Assembly (NCBI RefSeq): GCF_003031265.1
Contig: NZ_CP019966.1
Coordinates: 4,464,001 to 4,528,000, forward strand
Reading direction: 5' to 3'
Source: Rhodopseudomonas palustris
GTDB taxonomy: Bacteria > Pseudomonadota > Alphaproteobacteria > Rhizobiales > Xanthobacteraceae
Length of the DNA stretch: 64,000 nucleotides
Position 1 is the stretch's first letter, and each line of letters begins with the position of its first letter. The notes below the pieces were generated by a model, which did not search any database, was not told the DNA's origin, and worked only from the letters and a program-made list of their open reading frames with translations. Positions 1 through 9,331 of the stretch are shown here, piece by piece. Both the position numbers and the translations under genes were made by a program.

Positions 1-2
1 CG

Positions 3-593
3 CTACTCGATCTCATCATGGGGTTGTTGCCTCCGAGCGAAGGTAAGATCTGGATCGATGAAACGGAGGTGACCGAGGACAACGTCGTCGCCTGGCGCCG
101 GTCGGTTGCCCACGTCTCACAGTCGCTATATTTGGCGGACAGCACCATTGCCGAGAACATCGCGTTCGGAGTGCCGCGGCACGAAATCGACCGGGGCCGA
201 GTTTCCCGAGCCGCGGAAATGGCGCAGATCGCTGGCTTCATCGATGGCCTGTCGGAGGGATTCGACACGATGGTCGGCGAGCAGGGTGTGCGGCTGTCCG
301 GCGGACAGCGACAGCGCATCGGCATCGCCCGGGCACTCTACAAGGATGCCACGGTCCTAGCGCTCGACGAGGCGACCAGCGCGCTCGACAACGAGACCGA
401 GGCCGCCGTGATGGAATCGATCGATGCCCTTGACCGAGACATGACGCTGCTGATCGTCGCGCACCGGATGAGCACGCTGCGCGGCTGCGACATCGTCTTG
501 TCGCTGGAGAACGGCCGCGTGACGCGGGTCATCGCGGATCGGGCCAAGATTGCGGAATTCGGAACGCCCCCTATTGCTTTGGCAAAGTCATGA
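3..593 (+). CDS. ABC exporter ATP-binding subunit, 3' end only
   Basis: This is the C-terminal part of an ABC ATPase of the exporter type; the frame is open from the left edge, so the membrane domain and Walker A lie outside the window. Visible motifs are the signature LSGGQRQR (294-317), Walker B and D-loop LALDEATSALD (about 357-389) and the H-loop His in VAHRMS (462-464). The stop overlaps the next start by 4 bp (ATGA), so it is translationally coupled to a glycosyltransferase. Context suggests a lipid-linked sugar flippase or polysaccharide exporter, but this fragment alone cannot fix the substrate. Confidence 0.88.
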   Translation, partial: LLDLIMGLLPPSEGKIWIDETEVTEDNVVAWRRSVAHVSQSLYLADSTIAENIAFGVPRHEIDRGRVSRAAEMAQIAGFIDGLSEGFDTMVGEQGVRLSGGQRQRIGIARALYKDATVLALDEATSALDNETEAAVMESIDALDRDMTLLIVAHRMSTLRGCDIVLSLENGRVTRVIADRAKIAEFGTPPIALAKS

Positions 594-1363
594 CGGACGT
601 CAGTATTCTACTACCTTCGATCCGACCAGCACTTGCGCGCCAACGGATTGATCAATTTGCAAAGACGGCTACTGCCGTCGATTATGAGATCGTTGTGGTG
701 AGCCCGTTCGTGGTGTCCGGCCCGCGTGTCGTGCACGTCCAGGAGATCGAGCGGCGAGGCGTCATTCACGCGATGAACGAGGCCTACCGCCACGCGTCCG
801 CTCCAATCGTCCTGCTTTGGTCCGACGATGCGCGCCCGCTTGAGGGCAGCTTGGCGCGAATGCTCGATTTCGTGCTGCAGCAGGCAGAACCGGCTCTCGC
901 TGGATTTCGCAAGCGCGCTCCGGGCGGGCGCGAGTCGGAACAATGGAGCGTCTATGGCCACCTGTATGTCGGCTGGCTCTGTGCTTCAAAGGCCTCGATT
1001 GAAGCCGCTGGAGGGTTGTTCGATCCCGAATTCCGCAATTACTGGGCTGACCCGGATCTGTCTCTGCGCATTCACGAGATCGGCGGCCGCGTTGCGATCT
1101 GTCCCGATGCGTGGCTGGAAATCGACCAGGCCGCCGACGAGGTGAAGCAATCCAACCTGAGTGGGTCTTTCGAGAAGGACACCGAAACATTTTTCGGTAA
1201 ATGGCAGAGCCGGATGGGGCGAACGCCACGTCACTGGTGGCAGGTGAACACGCCGGTGCCGTACGATCTGGACGGCTGGATTCGCCATTGGCTTCGCAAA
1301 GTCCCTGGCCTGAAGCAGGCCAATGATATAGTGCGTGCCGGCTTCGGCCGCGCCAGCAACTGA
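590..1363 (+). CDS. Family 2 (GT-A) glycosyltransferase
   Basis: This 257-residue protein begins MTDVSILLPSIRP, the usual GT2 opening beta strand. An acidic SDDARP motif (around 821-838) sits where GT-A enzymes bind the metal and nucleotide-sugar diphosphate. The middle holds a GLFDPEFRNYWADPDLSLR stretch, typical of the acceptor-side D/E region of GT2 enzymes. No membrane segment is evident, so it probably acts on the cytoplasmic face of the inner membrane. The start overlaps the ABC ATPase stop by 4 bp. The donor and acceptor sugars cannot be told from sequence. It probably serves LPS or exopolysaccharide assembly with its neighbours. Confidence 0.82.
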   Translation: MTDVSILLPSIRPALARQRIDQFAKTATAVDYEIVVVSPFVVSGPRVVHVQEIERRGVIHAMNEAYRHASAPIVLLWSDDARPLEGSLARMLDFVLQQAEPALAGFRKRAPGGRESEQWSVYGHLYVGWLCASKASIEAAGGLFDPEFRNYWADPDLSLRIHEIGGRVAICPDAWLEIDQAADEVKQSNLSGSFEKDTETFFGKWQSRMGRTPRHWWQVNTPVPYDLDGWIRHWLRKVPGLKQANDIVRAGFGRASN

Positions 1364-1392
1364 AGGCGCGCAATGAGCCGGCCCCGATGGGC

Positions 1393-1971
1393 TCAGGAAG
1401 CTCCCGTTGCGACCAGCCGCGCTTCGACCTGCTCGCACAGGTAATGATACAGGCAGATATGAACCTGCTGGATAATCGGCGTAGACCGCGAGGGCACGTC
1501 GATCAGGATGTCGGCTATAGCGGCGAGGCTCCCCCCCCCCTCGCCCGTCAGCGCGATCGTCGCCATACCGCACGATTTCGCCGCTTCGAAGGCCGTAACG
1601 ACGTTTTTAGAGTTGCCCGAGGTCGAAATACCGATGACGACACCACCCGGCTTCGCATAGGCCTCGACCTGCCGCGCGAACACAGTCTCGAATGCGTAGT
1701 CGTTCGCCCAGGCGGTGAGCACTGCAGGATTCGACGACAGGCAGATGCAATTCAGGGCCCTGCGTTCCTTCAGGAACCGTCCGACCAGCTCGCCGGTGAT
1801 GTGCATGGCATCCGACGCCGACCCGCCGTTACCACAGACCAACAGCGGATACCCTGCCGACAGCGCATCAACCAACACCTCGACCGCGCGATCGACCTGC
1901 GCACACCCTGCATAGGCGGCGCTCTCGCTCAGAATGCGTGCGGAAAGGTCAAGATACTCGGCGATCGACAT
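1393..1971 (-). CDS. gmhA: Phosphoheptose isomerase (sedoheptulose-7-phosphate isomerase), SIS domain
   Basis: GmhA makes D-glycero-D-manno-heptose 7-phosphate, the first step to the ADP- or GDP-heptose used in LPS core or surface glycans. The start chosen is the ATG at 1971 (MSIAEYLDLS), preceded by GAGG at a 5-nt gap; this gives 192 residues, the usual GmhA length. SIS landmarks are CGNGGSASDAMH, the GISTSGNSKNV phosphosugar loop and the C-terminal QQVHICLYHYLCEQVE helix. The gene is convergent with the GT2 gene. It contains a ten-base C run (G10 in the coding sense) at 1531-1540, within GEGGGSLA; the frame is intact at this tract length, but one slip would truncate the protein. Confidence 0.85.
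   Translation of the reverse strand: MSIAEYLDLSARILSESAAYAGCAQVDRAVEVLVDALSAGYPLLVCGNGGSASDAMHITGELVGRFLKERRALNCICLSSNPAVLTAWANDYAFETVFARQVEAYAKPGGVVIGISTSGNSKNVVTAFEAAKSCGMATIALTGEGGGSLAAIADILIDVPSRSTPIIQQVHICLYHYLCEQVEARLVATGAS
1531..1540. repeat. C10 homopolymer tract inside gmhA
   Basis: Ten consecutive C on the + strand encode the GGG of GEGGGSLA on the minus strand. Related GmhA proteins carry a similar-length LTGxxGG segment here, so the drawn frame is the functional one. Tracts this long are slippage-prone in replication and in sequencing. Confidence 0.9.
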
Positions 1972-2186
1972 GGCGGCCTCGTTGCGTGGTTTTGCTGGCC
2001 GTACACGCATGGGAAGCCCCGCGCAACCGCTTTGACGGGGCATCGGCGAAGGAAACAACGCCTCTCCCGACCCGCCCCTAACCGCACCATTGCCGTCTCA
2101 ATTGGATCATGAGACGTATCCACTCGATCGGACAGGCTCGGCGAATCAAGGCTGCAGCCCATTCTGCAAGCGACGAAGAGGTCACC

Positions 2187-3161
2187 ATGCAATCAACCGG
2201 ACACTTCGATCTCCGCAACAAGCGCGTCTTCGTCGCCGGCCATCGCGGCATGGTCGGGAGCGCGATCGTTCGCCGGCTGAAGCAGGAATCCTGTGAGGTC
2301 CTGATCGTCGCGCGCGACGAGGTCGACCTGACGCGGCAGGCGGCCGTCGAAGCCTGGATGAGAGCCAATAGGCCCGATGCCGTGTTCTTCGCCGCCGGTC
2401 GCGTCGGCGGCATCCACGCCAACAACACCTATACGGCCGAATTCATCGCTCACAACCTACAAATGACGGTCAACGTCATCGAGACTGCCCACGCTACGGG
2501 CGTCACGAAACTGCTGTTTCCGGGGTCGGCCTGCATGTATCCTAAATTCGCGACGCAGCCCATGAAGGAAGAATTCGTCCTCACCGGCTCCCTCGAACCA
2601 ACCAACGAGCCCTATGCCATCGCGAAGATCGCCGGCGCCAAGCTCTGCGAAGCGTTTCGTCGCCAATTCGGTGACGACTTCATTGCAATCACCCCGCCCA
2701 ACCTCTACGGCCCCGGCGACAACTATAGTCCTGAAGACGGTCATGTCGTCGCGGCGCTGCTCCGTCGCTTCCATATCGCCAAGACCACGAATGCGCCGGT
2801 CGTAAGCGTGTGGGGCAGCGGCAAGCCGCGACGCGAGTTCCTCGCCGTCGACGATTTTGCCGACGCGTGCGTGTTCGCGATGAAGAATTGCTCCGGTCAC
2901 GGCTTCCTGAATGTCGGTACAGGGAAGGATACCGCAATTGGCGACCTGGCCAGGCTGATCGCCGAAGTCGTCGGCTATGAAGGCAGGATCGAGTTCGACG
3001 CATCCCGCCCGGACGGCGCGCCACAGCGTCTGCTGGATGCCTCGAGGTTTGCGGCGCTCGGCTGGAAGGCGAAAACCAGCCTACGCGACGGACTGACCGC
3101 CACCTACGCCGACTTCCTGGCAGGAGGCGGACGTAACGCACCTCCGTCAAGCGAGCATTAG
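2187..3161 (+). CDS. fcl: GDP-L-fucose synthase (GDP-4-keto-6-deoxymannose epimerase/reductase)
   Basis: This extended-SDR enzyme converts GDP-4-keto-6-deoxy-D-mannose to GDP-L-fucose with NADPH. The start is the ATG at 2187 (MQSTGHFDL), preceded by GAAGAGG; an in-frame upstream start would add a non-homologous leader. The product is 324 residues, close to E. coli WcaG. It shows the nucleotide-binding loop GHRGMVGSAIVR near the N-terminus, the catalytic Ser region LFPGSACMYP and the catalytic YAIAK (Tyr-x3-Lys). GDP-mannose dehydratase (gmd) is not in the window. The last bases overlap the stop of the convergent glycosyltransferase gene. Confidence 0.9.
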   Translation: MQSTGHFDLRNKRVFVAGHRGMVGSAIVRRLKQESCEVLIVARDEVDLTRQAAVEAWMRANRPDAVFFAAGRVGGIHANNTYTAEFIAHNLQMTVNVIETAHATGVTKLLFPGSACMYPKFATQPMKEEFVLTGSLEPTNEPYAIAKIAGAKLCEAFRRQFGDDFIAITPPNLYGPGDNYSPEDGHVVAALLRRFHIAKTTNAPVVSVWGSGKPRREFLAVDDFADACVFAMKNCSGHGFLNVGTGKDTAIGDLARLIAEVVGYEGRIEFDASRPDGAPQRLLDASRFAALGWKAKTSLRDGLTATYADFLAGGGRNAPPSSEH

Positions 3162-4303
3162 CCGAGTCTTTGGCGCATAGCGCCGGATCCAGACGAACTC
3201 CTCAGCAGTCGCTCGTAGATCCCGACGATCTCCCGACCGATGCGTGCCGAGGAGAATTCCTCGATCGCACGCCGCCGACTCTCCTCACCGTACCGCCGAC
3301 GCAATTCTGGATCGTCGACGAGACGGACGATCGCGGCAGCCAAGGCATTCGCATCGCCAAATGGATAGAGTAGACCATTAGCTCCAGATCGGACCGCGGC
3401 GCGACAGCCTGGAACGTCGGAAGCAATCAGAGGCCTGCCGCACGCCGCGGCTTCGAGCAGACTTTTCGGCAATCCCTCGCGGCGCGAAGGAAGAACTGCT
3501 ATGTGAGCCGCCCTCCAGACCTCGGCGATATTCTCAACGTGCCCAAGCCAAATCACCCCGGGCTCCTCGCCCCAGGACCTGACCTGCCCTTCAGGGATCG
3601 AACTGGGATTAAGCGGATCGGTCGTTCCTGCAAGAAGCAGTCGAGGCGCTTTACCTGCACGCCGCAAGATCCGATGAGCTTCGACAAGCGTGCGAACGCC
3701 CTTGTCTTCGAGCATCCGCCCGACATAAGCGATCGTCGGCTCGCCCAGAGGCTCGGACATAGGCAACAGGACATCGACATCCACGCCAGACCCAGCGACG
3801 AGATCTATATTGCGCTCGGGCACGCCGAGCAGTCTTAGAAAATCTACGTCGTCCTGATTCTGAACTACTGCACTCGTCAAAGGCCGAGCCAACAGTCGGG
3901 GTAGCAGCATGGCGATGACCTGGGGGACTATCCCGCGTGCCGACGTAAAGACGGTGCCAAGCCCAGTCACCGAATTGACTACACGCAGCTCAAGCCCTGT
4001 AGTGGCCAAGGTGGCAACGATCACCGCCTGAACGGCAAAGCTGTGCACGATGTCGGGCCGGATCTCCTTGTAGAGCCGTCGAACGGAGACGACCGTCCGA
4101 GCCAGATAGTCGGGCCGGCTACTGCCCCGCCTGAAGTCGATCGGATGGACGACGGCTCCCTCAGCTTCGATGGCTTGTCTGTGCCGATCCACGCGGGTAA
4201 TGACATGAATTTCATAGCCCGCATCTCGAGCAGCGCGCAAAACTGGCAGCCGATAAGTGATAATCGACCAATCCTCGGTCGCAACAAAGACGATACGTGT
4301 CAT
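3158..4303 (-). CDS. Family 4 (GT-B) glycosyltransferase
   Basis: This 381-residue protein starts MTRIVFVATEDWS; an alternative in-frame ATG ten codons upstream (4333) has no better ribosome site. The C-terminal half holds the GT4 nucleotide-sugar site: IAYVGRMLEDKGV, then the E-x7-E block SRREGLPKSLLEAAACGRP. The N-terminal half has HSFAVQAVIVATL, as in PglA/WcaL-type enzymes. It probably adds a sugar to a lipid-linked repeat unit at the cytoplasmic membrane. The stop codon (3158-3160) overlaps the stop of fcl, so the two genes converge with no spacer. It is probably co-expressed with the upstream epimerase gene on the same strand. Confidence 0.85.
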   Translation of the reverse strand: MTRIVFVATEDWSIITYRLPVLRAARDAGYEIHVITRVDRHRQAIEAEGAVVHPIDFRRGSSRPDYLARTVVSVRRLYKEIRPDIVHSFAVQAVIVATLATTGLELRVVNSVTGLGTVFTSARGIVPQVIAMLLPRLLARPLTSAVVQNQDDVDFLRLLGVPERNIDLVAGSGVDVDVLLPMSEPLGEPTIAYVGRMLEDKGVRTLVEAHRILRRAGKAPRLLLAGTTDPLNPSSIPEGQVRSWGEEPGVIWLGHVENIAEVWRAAHIAVLPSRREGLPKSLLEAAACGRPLIASDVPGCRAAVRSGANGLLYPFGDANALAAAIVRLVDDPELRRRYGEESRRRAIEEFSSARIGREIVGIYERLLRSSSGSGAMRQRLG

Positions 4304-4453
4304 ATGTCTACACAACCGATTGGTTGGTTTCATTGTTAGATTCACGGCCTTGAGGTAGCAACGCTCGGGTGCTCCACGGAATTGGTCGGGCACGAGAAAG
4401 TCCAAGATAGGCCGTCGCCGCGCCATCGTCGGCCGGATGACATTCCAAGCGGC

Positions 4454-5398
4454 TCATCTCGACGGTGCCCTGGCCTGCGTCATGTCGGATCTGGCCATTT
4501 CTCTAAGCCCAGAAAGCGTGTCTATCGGCGGCTGCCAGCCAGCCGACAAAAGCCTTCCCGAGTCGATCACGAGGTTGCGCCCAATCCGATCCCACAGCGC
4601 GTCCCTGCCAATCGCGTGCAGCAGATTTTCGATCCAGGTCGCCGGGAAAGGGAAAAGCGCGGCCGGACGACCGCGGGCCGACCGTAGGATTGCGAAAATA
4701 TCGGATAACCGAAGTGGATCACGGTCAGCAACGACATAGGTTTGGCCCGTCGTGGCCGGATGGCTCAGGCAGAACAGAATCGCGGCGACGAGGTTGTCCA
4801 CACCAACGAGAGAGCGACGATTCTCAAGATTGGCGAATGGGAGCGGGAGTGGGAGAGACGCAATTTTCGCCAAGGCTGCCACGTTGCCTTTGGCACCAGG
4901 CCCATAAACTACCGCCGGGCGTAAGATCGTGAATGGGACGCCAGCCATACTGACGAGTCCCTCCGCAGCGAGCTTTGCCTTGCCATAGTAAGTCGTGGGC
5001 TGTGGCTCATCGTCCTCTGTCACGGTGAAATTGGCGGAAGGTCCCGTCTGAGCACCAATCGAGGATACAAACACCAAATGCGAGACTCCACATCGCCGGC
5101 AGGACTGCGCAAGTTCGCCGGTCGCTTCTGTAATAACCCTATCATACTCGGCCCTGGTGACGTCCGCGCGGTGGACCACGCCTGCCAAATGAACAACCAA
5201 CTGAACATTCTCTAGAAAGGCATCCCAATGAATTGGCATCGAGAGGTTGGGTAGCTTGACGATATCGATGCCAGCCACATCGACCAATCCAGCCGGATTG
5301 CGACAGGCGGCGCGCACGTGATAACCACCTGCGACTAAGGTCGATACGAGCGCGCGACCGATGAAACCGGAAGCTCCTGTGACGAGTACGAGAGCCAA
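4454..5398 (-). CDS. NAD-dependent nucleotide-sugar epimerase/dehydratase (extended SDR)
   Basis: The preferred start is a TTG at 5398, 8 nt after a strong purine run (GGAGGGGG). A GTG at 5482 would add 28 residues before the Rossmann strand and has no ribosome site. From TTG the protein is 314 residues and opens directly into LVTGASGFIGRALV, the NAD-binding loop. Catalytic motifs are SSIGAQ and YYGKAK (Tyr-x3-Lys). It resembles UDP-sugar 4-epimerases/reductases placed next to polyprenyl glycosyl-1-phosphate transferases in O-antigen clusters. The substrate is not determined. It lies upstream of the GT4 gene on the same strand. Confidence 0.8.
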   Translation of the reverse strand: MALVLVTGASGFIGRALVSTLVAGGYHVRAACRNPAGLVDVAGIDIVKLPNLSMPIHWDAFLENVQLVVHLAGVVHRADVTRAEYDRVITEATGELAQSCRRCGVSHLVFVSSIGAQTGPSANFTVTEDDEPQPTTYYGKAKLAAEGLVSMAGVPFTILRPAVVYGPGAKGNVAALAKIASLPLPLPFANLENRRSLVGVDNLVAAILFCLSHPATTGQTYVVADRDPLRLSDIFAILRSARGRPAALFPFPATWIENLLHAIGRDALWDRIGRNLVIDSGRLLSAGWQPPIDTLSGLREMARSDMTQARAPSR

Positions 5399-5578
5399 CG
5401 TAGTTACCCCCTCCGGCCTCCAAAGCCTAATCAGCCTAGGGTCGATTCTGAGGCAAAGGCCGCCAGCTTCGACTCGGCACACAATTCAAAGCATGCCCTG
5501 ATCGAGAATACAGGGAATGAGGCTGGCTATGTACGTAGCCGTTGAGATACTGGAATGCCAGCCTTCCTGCGACTTTTA

Positions 5579-6824
5579 ACGGGATGGTGTCCCTTTTCGT
5601 GGTGTATGGCGACGGGTCACCGGGATGGCCGGTAGGGTCCGGGCCGGTCAGCTGGCGAATGCCGGGAGGCTGACGGCGGGATCATCGCCGATCGGAGCGA
5701 CGGTTTCCAACGTAATGTAGCGGGCGCGCTGGACCGCCCATTCGTCGTTCTGTTAGAGCAGAATGGCGCCCCCCAGGCGGTCGATGGCGTCCTCGTCGGG
5801 GAAGATGCCGACGACCTCGGTGCGGCGCTTGATCTCGCCGTTGAGGCGCTCAATCGGATTGGTCAAGTGCAGTTTGGTGCGATGTGCGGCGGGAAGCTTA
5901 TATAGGCCAGCACGTCGGTCTCGGCGTCGTCGAGGAATGCGGCGAGCTTGGGCAGCTTCGGCCGCAACTTATCTGCGACGAGCGCCATTGTGACCGGGCG
6001 GCCTCGGCGTTGTCCTGCGCGAAGGCGGTGGCGATGAAAGGCGGCGACGACGCGGCGTCCGCTCTTGCCGGCATGCGCCAGCACGTTGCGCATGAAGTGG
6101 AGGCGGCAGCGCTTCCAGGTGGCGTTGAAGATCTTGCTGACGGCGGCCTTGATGCCCTCGTGGGCGTCGGAGACCACCAGCTTGACGCCGCGCAGGGCGC
6201 GGCGAGCGAGCTCGCGCAGGAACGCGGTCCAGAACGTCTCGGCTTCGGACGGGCCGATATCGAGGCTGAGAATCTCGCGCCTTCCGTCGCTGTTGACGCC
6301 GACAGTGACAATCACCGCCACCGAGACGATGCGGCCGGGCCTGGCGCACTTTGACGTAGGTGGCGTCGATCCAGAGATACAGCCAATCGCCCTCGATCGG
6401 CCGGCCGAGGAACTCCTTGACCTTGTCGTCGATCTCCTCGCACAGCAGGGAGATCTGACTCTTGGAGATGCCGCTCATCCCCATCGCCTTGACCAGATCG
6501 TCAACCGAGCGGGTCGAGACGCCGTGCACATAGGCCTCCTGGATCCCCGCGGTCAGCGCCTCCTCGGCCATCCGGCGGGGCTCCAGGACGCCGGGGAAGT
6601 AGCTGCCCTTGCGCAGCTTCGGATCCGCAGTTGGACCGTGCCGGCCCGGTCTCCCAGTAGCGATCGCGATAGCCGTTGCGCTGCGCAGCCGCTCCGGCGT
6701 CCTCTCGCGGTAGCCGGCCCCGTCAGGCCGCCGACCTCCATCTCCATCAGCCGCTCGGCGTCGAAGCCGATTATCTCGCGCAGCAAATCGGCATCGGGGG
6801 TCTTCTCCACAAGGGCGCGCAGGC
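5579..6824 (-). mobile_element. IS256-family (mutator) insertion sequence remnant
   Basis: The element is recognised from the translated transposase fragments it carries. Its 3' side probably ends near 5579-5600, where a short terminal-repeat-like block (GGGATGGTGTCCC) lies beyond the transposase stop. Its 5' side is missing: similarity stops at about 6823, immediately before the phosphomannomutase start codon, so the left terminal repeat, the IS promoter and the first transposase codons are gone. No target duplication can be defined. Confidence 0.8.
5648..6824 (-). pseudogene. IS256-family transposase, multiply frameshifted
   Basis: Read on the minus strand, successive pieces in different frames reconstruct a typical alphaproteobacterial IS256 transposase: [20 protein letters not shown], then [14 protein letters not shown] and [18 protein letters not shown], then [35 protein letters not shown], and finally NPIERLNGEIKRRTEVVGIF. 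At least five frame changes are needed between about 6350 and 6750 and near 5870. An in-frame TAA at 5753-5755 replaces the usual residue before [12 protein letters not shown]. The N-terminal codons are missing. DDE residues occur in separate fragments, so the protein is surely inactive. Confidence 0.88.
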
Positions 6825-6825
6825 C

Positions 6826-8322
6826 ATGTTCCCGACGCCGCAGCCGCTTCTGACGGCCAACACCTACGCCTATGAATCCGAGCCGATGGTGAAGCCCACC
6901 GGCTTCCGCGAATACGATGCGCGCTGGCTGTTCGGCCAGGAGATCAACCTGATGGGGGTGCAGGCGCTCGGCATGGGCCTCGGCACGCTGATCGCCGAGC
7001 TCGGCCGGCCGCAAGAGATCGTCACCGGGCATGACTTCCGTGGCTATTCGGCCTCGATCAAATACGCGCTGATCGCCGGCCTGATGGCGTCCGGCTGCAA
7101 GGTGCACGACATCGGCCTGGCCGTGACGCCGATGGCGTATTTCGCGCAGTTCGAGCTCGACGTGCCGTGCGTTGCGATGGTCACCGCTTCGCACAACGAC
7201 AATGGCTGGACCGGCGTCAAGATGGGCGCCAACCGGCCGCTGACCTTCGGCCCCGACGAGATGAATCGGCTGAAGGAGATCGTGCTCGGCGCAGCGTTCA
7301 AGCAGGGCGCCGGCTCGTATGTGTTTCATCCGAACTTCCCGGCCCGCTACATCGGCGATCTCACCAAGCATGCCAAGCTGAAGCGCAAGCTCAAGGTGGT
7401 GGTCGCCTGCGGCAACGGCACCGCCGGCGCGTTCGCCCCGCAGGTGATGGAAGCGATCGGCTGCGAGGTGATCCCACTCGACACCGAGCTCGATCACACC
7501 TTCCCGAAGTACAATCCCAATCCCGAAGACATGGAGATGCTGCACGCGATCCGCGACGCGGTGCTGCAGCACAAGGCCGATCTCGGGCTCGGCTTCGACG
7601 GTGACGGTGACCGCTGCGGCGTGGTCGACGACACCGGCGAGGAGATCTTCGCCGACAAAGTCGGCGTGATGCTGGCGCGCGACATGTCGGCGATCCATCC
7701 GAACGCGCGCTTCGTCGTCGATGTCAAATCCACCGGCCTGTTCGCCACCGATCCGGTGTTGCAACAGCAGGGCGCCCAGACCGAGTATTGGAAGACCGGC
7801 CACTCTTACATGAAGCGCCGCACCAATGAGAGCAAGGCGCTGGCGGGCTTCGAGAAGTCTGGCCACTTTTTCTTCAACGCGCCGCTCGGCCGCGGCTATG
7901 ACGACGGCCTGGTGTCGGCGATCGCGATTTGCGAGATGCTCGACCGCGCGCCCGGCAAGTCGATGTCGCAGCTGAAAGACGCACTGCCGAAGACCTGGTC
8001 GTCGCCGACGATGTCGCCGCATTGCGCCGACGAGGTGAAGTATCGCGTGATCGACGAGGTCGTGAAGCACTTCGAAAAAGCGCAGAACAACGGCGACAAG
8101 GTCGCCGGCCAGCCGATCCGCGATCTCGTCACCGTGAACGGCGTCCGCGTGACTTGCGAAGACGGCAGCTGGGGCCTGGTCCGCGCCTCGTCCAACAAGC
8201 CCGAGCTGGTGGTGGTGGTCGAGAGCCCGGTGTCGGAGCAGCGGATGCACGACATGTTCGAGGCCATGAATGTTGTGCTGCGCCAGCATCCCGAAGTGGG
8301 TGCGTATAACCAGACGATCTGA
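6826..8322 (+). CDS. algC: Phosphomannomutase/phosphoglucomutase
   Basis: This alpha-D-phosphohexomutase interconverts hexose 6- and 1-phosphates, feeding GDP-mannose or UDP-glucose to the polysaccharide genes. The protein is 498 residues from the ATG at 6826 (MFPTPQPLL). It has the phosphoserine loop [12 protein letters not shown], the Mg-binding [11 protein letters not shown] and a C-terminal phosphate-binding domain. The sequence directly 5' of the ATG is IS256 remnant, so the native leader is absent; the only ribosome-site-like bases (AAGGG, 6811-6815) lie in the IS sequence. Whether it prefers mannose or glucose phosphate is open, so the symbol is by family resemblance. Confidence 0.88.
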   Translation: MFPTPQPLLTANTYAYESEPMVKPTGFREYDARWLFGQEINLMGVQALGMGLGTLIAELGRPQEIVTGHDFRGYSASIKYALIAGLMASGCKVHDIGLAVTPMAYFAQFELDVPCVAMVTASHNDNGWTGVKMGANRPLTFGPDEMNRLKEIVLGAAFKQGAGSYVFHPNFPARYIGDLTKHAKLKRKLKVVVACGNGTAGAFAPQVMEAIGCEVIPLDTELDHTFPKYNPNPEDMEMLHAIRDAVLQHKADLGLGFDGDGDRCGVVDDTGEEIFADKVGVMLARDMSAIHPNARFVVDVKSTGLFATDPVLQQQGAQTEYWKTGHSYMKRRTNESKALAGFEKSGHFFFNAPLGRGYDDGLVSAIAICEMLDRAPGKSMSQLKDALPKTWSSPTMSPHCADEVKYRVIDEVVKHFEKAQNNGDKVAGQPIRDLVTVNGVRVTCEDGSWGLVRASSNKPELVVVVESPVSEQRMHDMFEAMNVVLRQHPEVGAYNQTI

Positions 8323-8414
8323 AACTGCGACGCTCTATCTCTGGTCGCGGGCACCCGTTTTGATTTGTCGCCCAAGATCGACTAGATGGGTGCGATCATT
8401 GCAGCCCGCGCCGC

Positions 8415-8819
8415 TTGGAAGTGACCCGGGACCCAGCGGACGGAGACCAGCCTATTCGACGTTTCGGCGACATTGCGTGGATGGCAGTCGGGCTGACGGC
8501 GTGCTTCGCCCTCGTCGGCTGCTCCTCGATTCTCGAGGCGCTGCCGGATGGCGGCGACAAGGCGCCGAAGGCGGCGGTGATGGCGGTTGATCTAAAGAAG
8601 GTCGGCGATGAAGCCAAGCTGCCGCAGCCTTGGGAGATCGCCGGTCCGATCGAGGCCGATCCGGTCACCGTCACGCCGTGGATCGTGTGCCTGCGCAGCA
8701 AGGCACCGGATCAGGCGCGGCAGACCTACGCGCTGTTTTACAAGAGCGGCAAGCTCGAGACCTATCGGTTTGCCGCGATCGTCGATCGCTGCGACATCCA
8801 GAGCTTCAGGGCGTTTTAA
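8415..8819 (+). CDS. Small putative lipoprotein of unknown function
   Basis: I do not recognise the family. The frame runs from a TTG at 8415 and contains a hydrophobic stretch ending in LVGC-SS, a good lipobox, so the mature protein would begin at that Cys and be anchored to a membrane facing the periplasm. An arginine pair precedes the hydrophobic segment. The mature part (about 98 residues) has two further cysteines (IVCLRSK and DRCDIQ) that could pair. The true start is uncertain: an ATG at 8481 would leave only 13 residues before the lipobox Cys. It follows the mutase by about 90 bp. Confidence 0.6.
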   Translation: MEVTRDPADGDQPIRRFGDIAWMAVGLTACFALVGCSSILEALPDGGDKAPKAAVMAVDLKKVGDEAKLPQPWEIAGPIEADPVTVTPWIVCLRSKAPDQARQTYALFYKSGKLETYRFAAIVDRCDIQSFRAF

Positions 8820-8851
8820 AGAGATCGCGTGCTGGCGCAGACGGGTTTCGA

Positions 8852-9097
8852 TCACGACGCCCGGCGCTGCAGCGGGTATTCGTCGCTCTCGTAAAGCGTG
8901 CGGATTCCCTTGTGGTCGAAGCGGGCTTCGTCGACCTGCAGATAGGCGCCGTTCAGGCAATCCGCCGGCAACTCCTCAATCGCGTAGCGCACCGCTTCGG
9001 CCGCCCTGCTGAAGCGGCGATAGGCGACCCCGGTCCGGCGTTTCTTACGGATCGCTGCGGGAAACAGTTCGGCGGCGGTATCGTAGCTGAACGCCAT
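8852..9097 (-). CDS. Conserved-looking small hypothetical protein (81 aa)
   Basis: The start is the ATG at 9097 (MAFSYDTAAELFPA), with AGGAGG about 11 nt upstream; a longer in-frame start at 9133 lacks a better site. The protein is soluble and basic near the N-terminus (RKKRRTG), with a helical middle (AAEAVRYAIEELP) and a C-terminal acidic/aromatic stretch. I cannot assign a family. It stands alone between the lipoprotein gene and the msr genes. Confidence 0.55.
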   Translation of the reverse strand: MAFSYDTAAELFPAAIRKKRRTGVAYRRFSRAAEAVRYAIEELPADCLNGAYLQVDEARFDHKGIRTLYESDEYPLQRRAS

Positions 9098-9267
9098 GGC
9101 GGAAGTGGCCTCCTGACTGGGGTGATGGGCCACACGGAAACGCGATCTTGATCGGCACCGGCGGCTTCAATTCCGACCCACTTCATATAGGCACGATGCG
9201 CGGATTTGCGAATCAAGGTCGCCACGATTGCGCTATCTGAATGAATTCGTTTCGCTTTTGTGAACTG

Positions 9268-9303
9268 CACAAACAAGAAGCGGGCGCCAAGGACGCCCGC
9301 TTC
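9268..9303 (-). terminator. Rho-independent-type terminator after msrB
   Basis: A perfect 10-bp stem (9277-9286 with 9294-9303, 7-nt loop) is followed on the minus strand by TTGTTTG. It lies about 30 bp beyond the msrB stop. Confidence 0.65.
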
Positions 9304-9331
9304 GCTGATGATCGTGCCCAATTGCGACCCG

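Noticed and set aside
6553..8289. A 578-codon open frame on the minus strand opposite the phosphomannomutase
   Set aside because: It is the antisense shadow of a high-GC gene that happens to run into the IS256 transposase N-terminus; only the last 90 or so codons resemble a protein, and those belong to the IS remnant.
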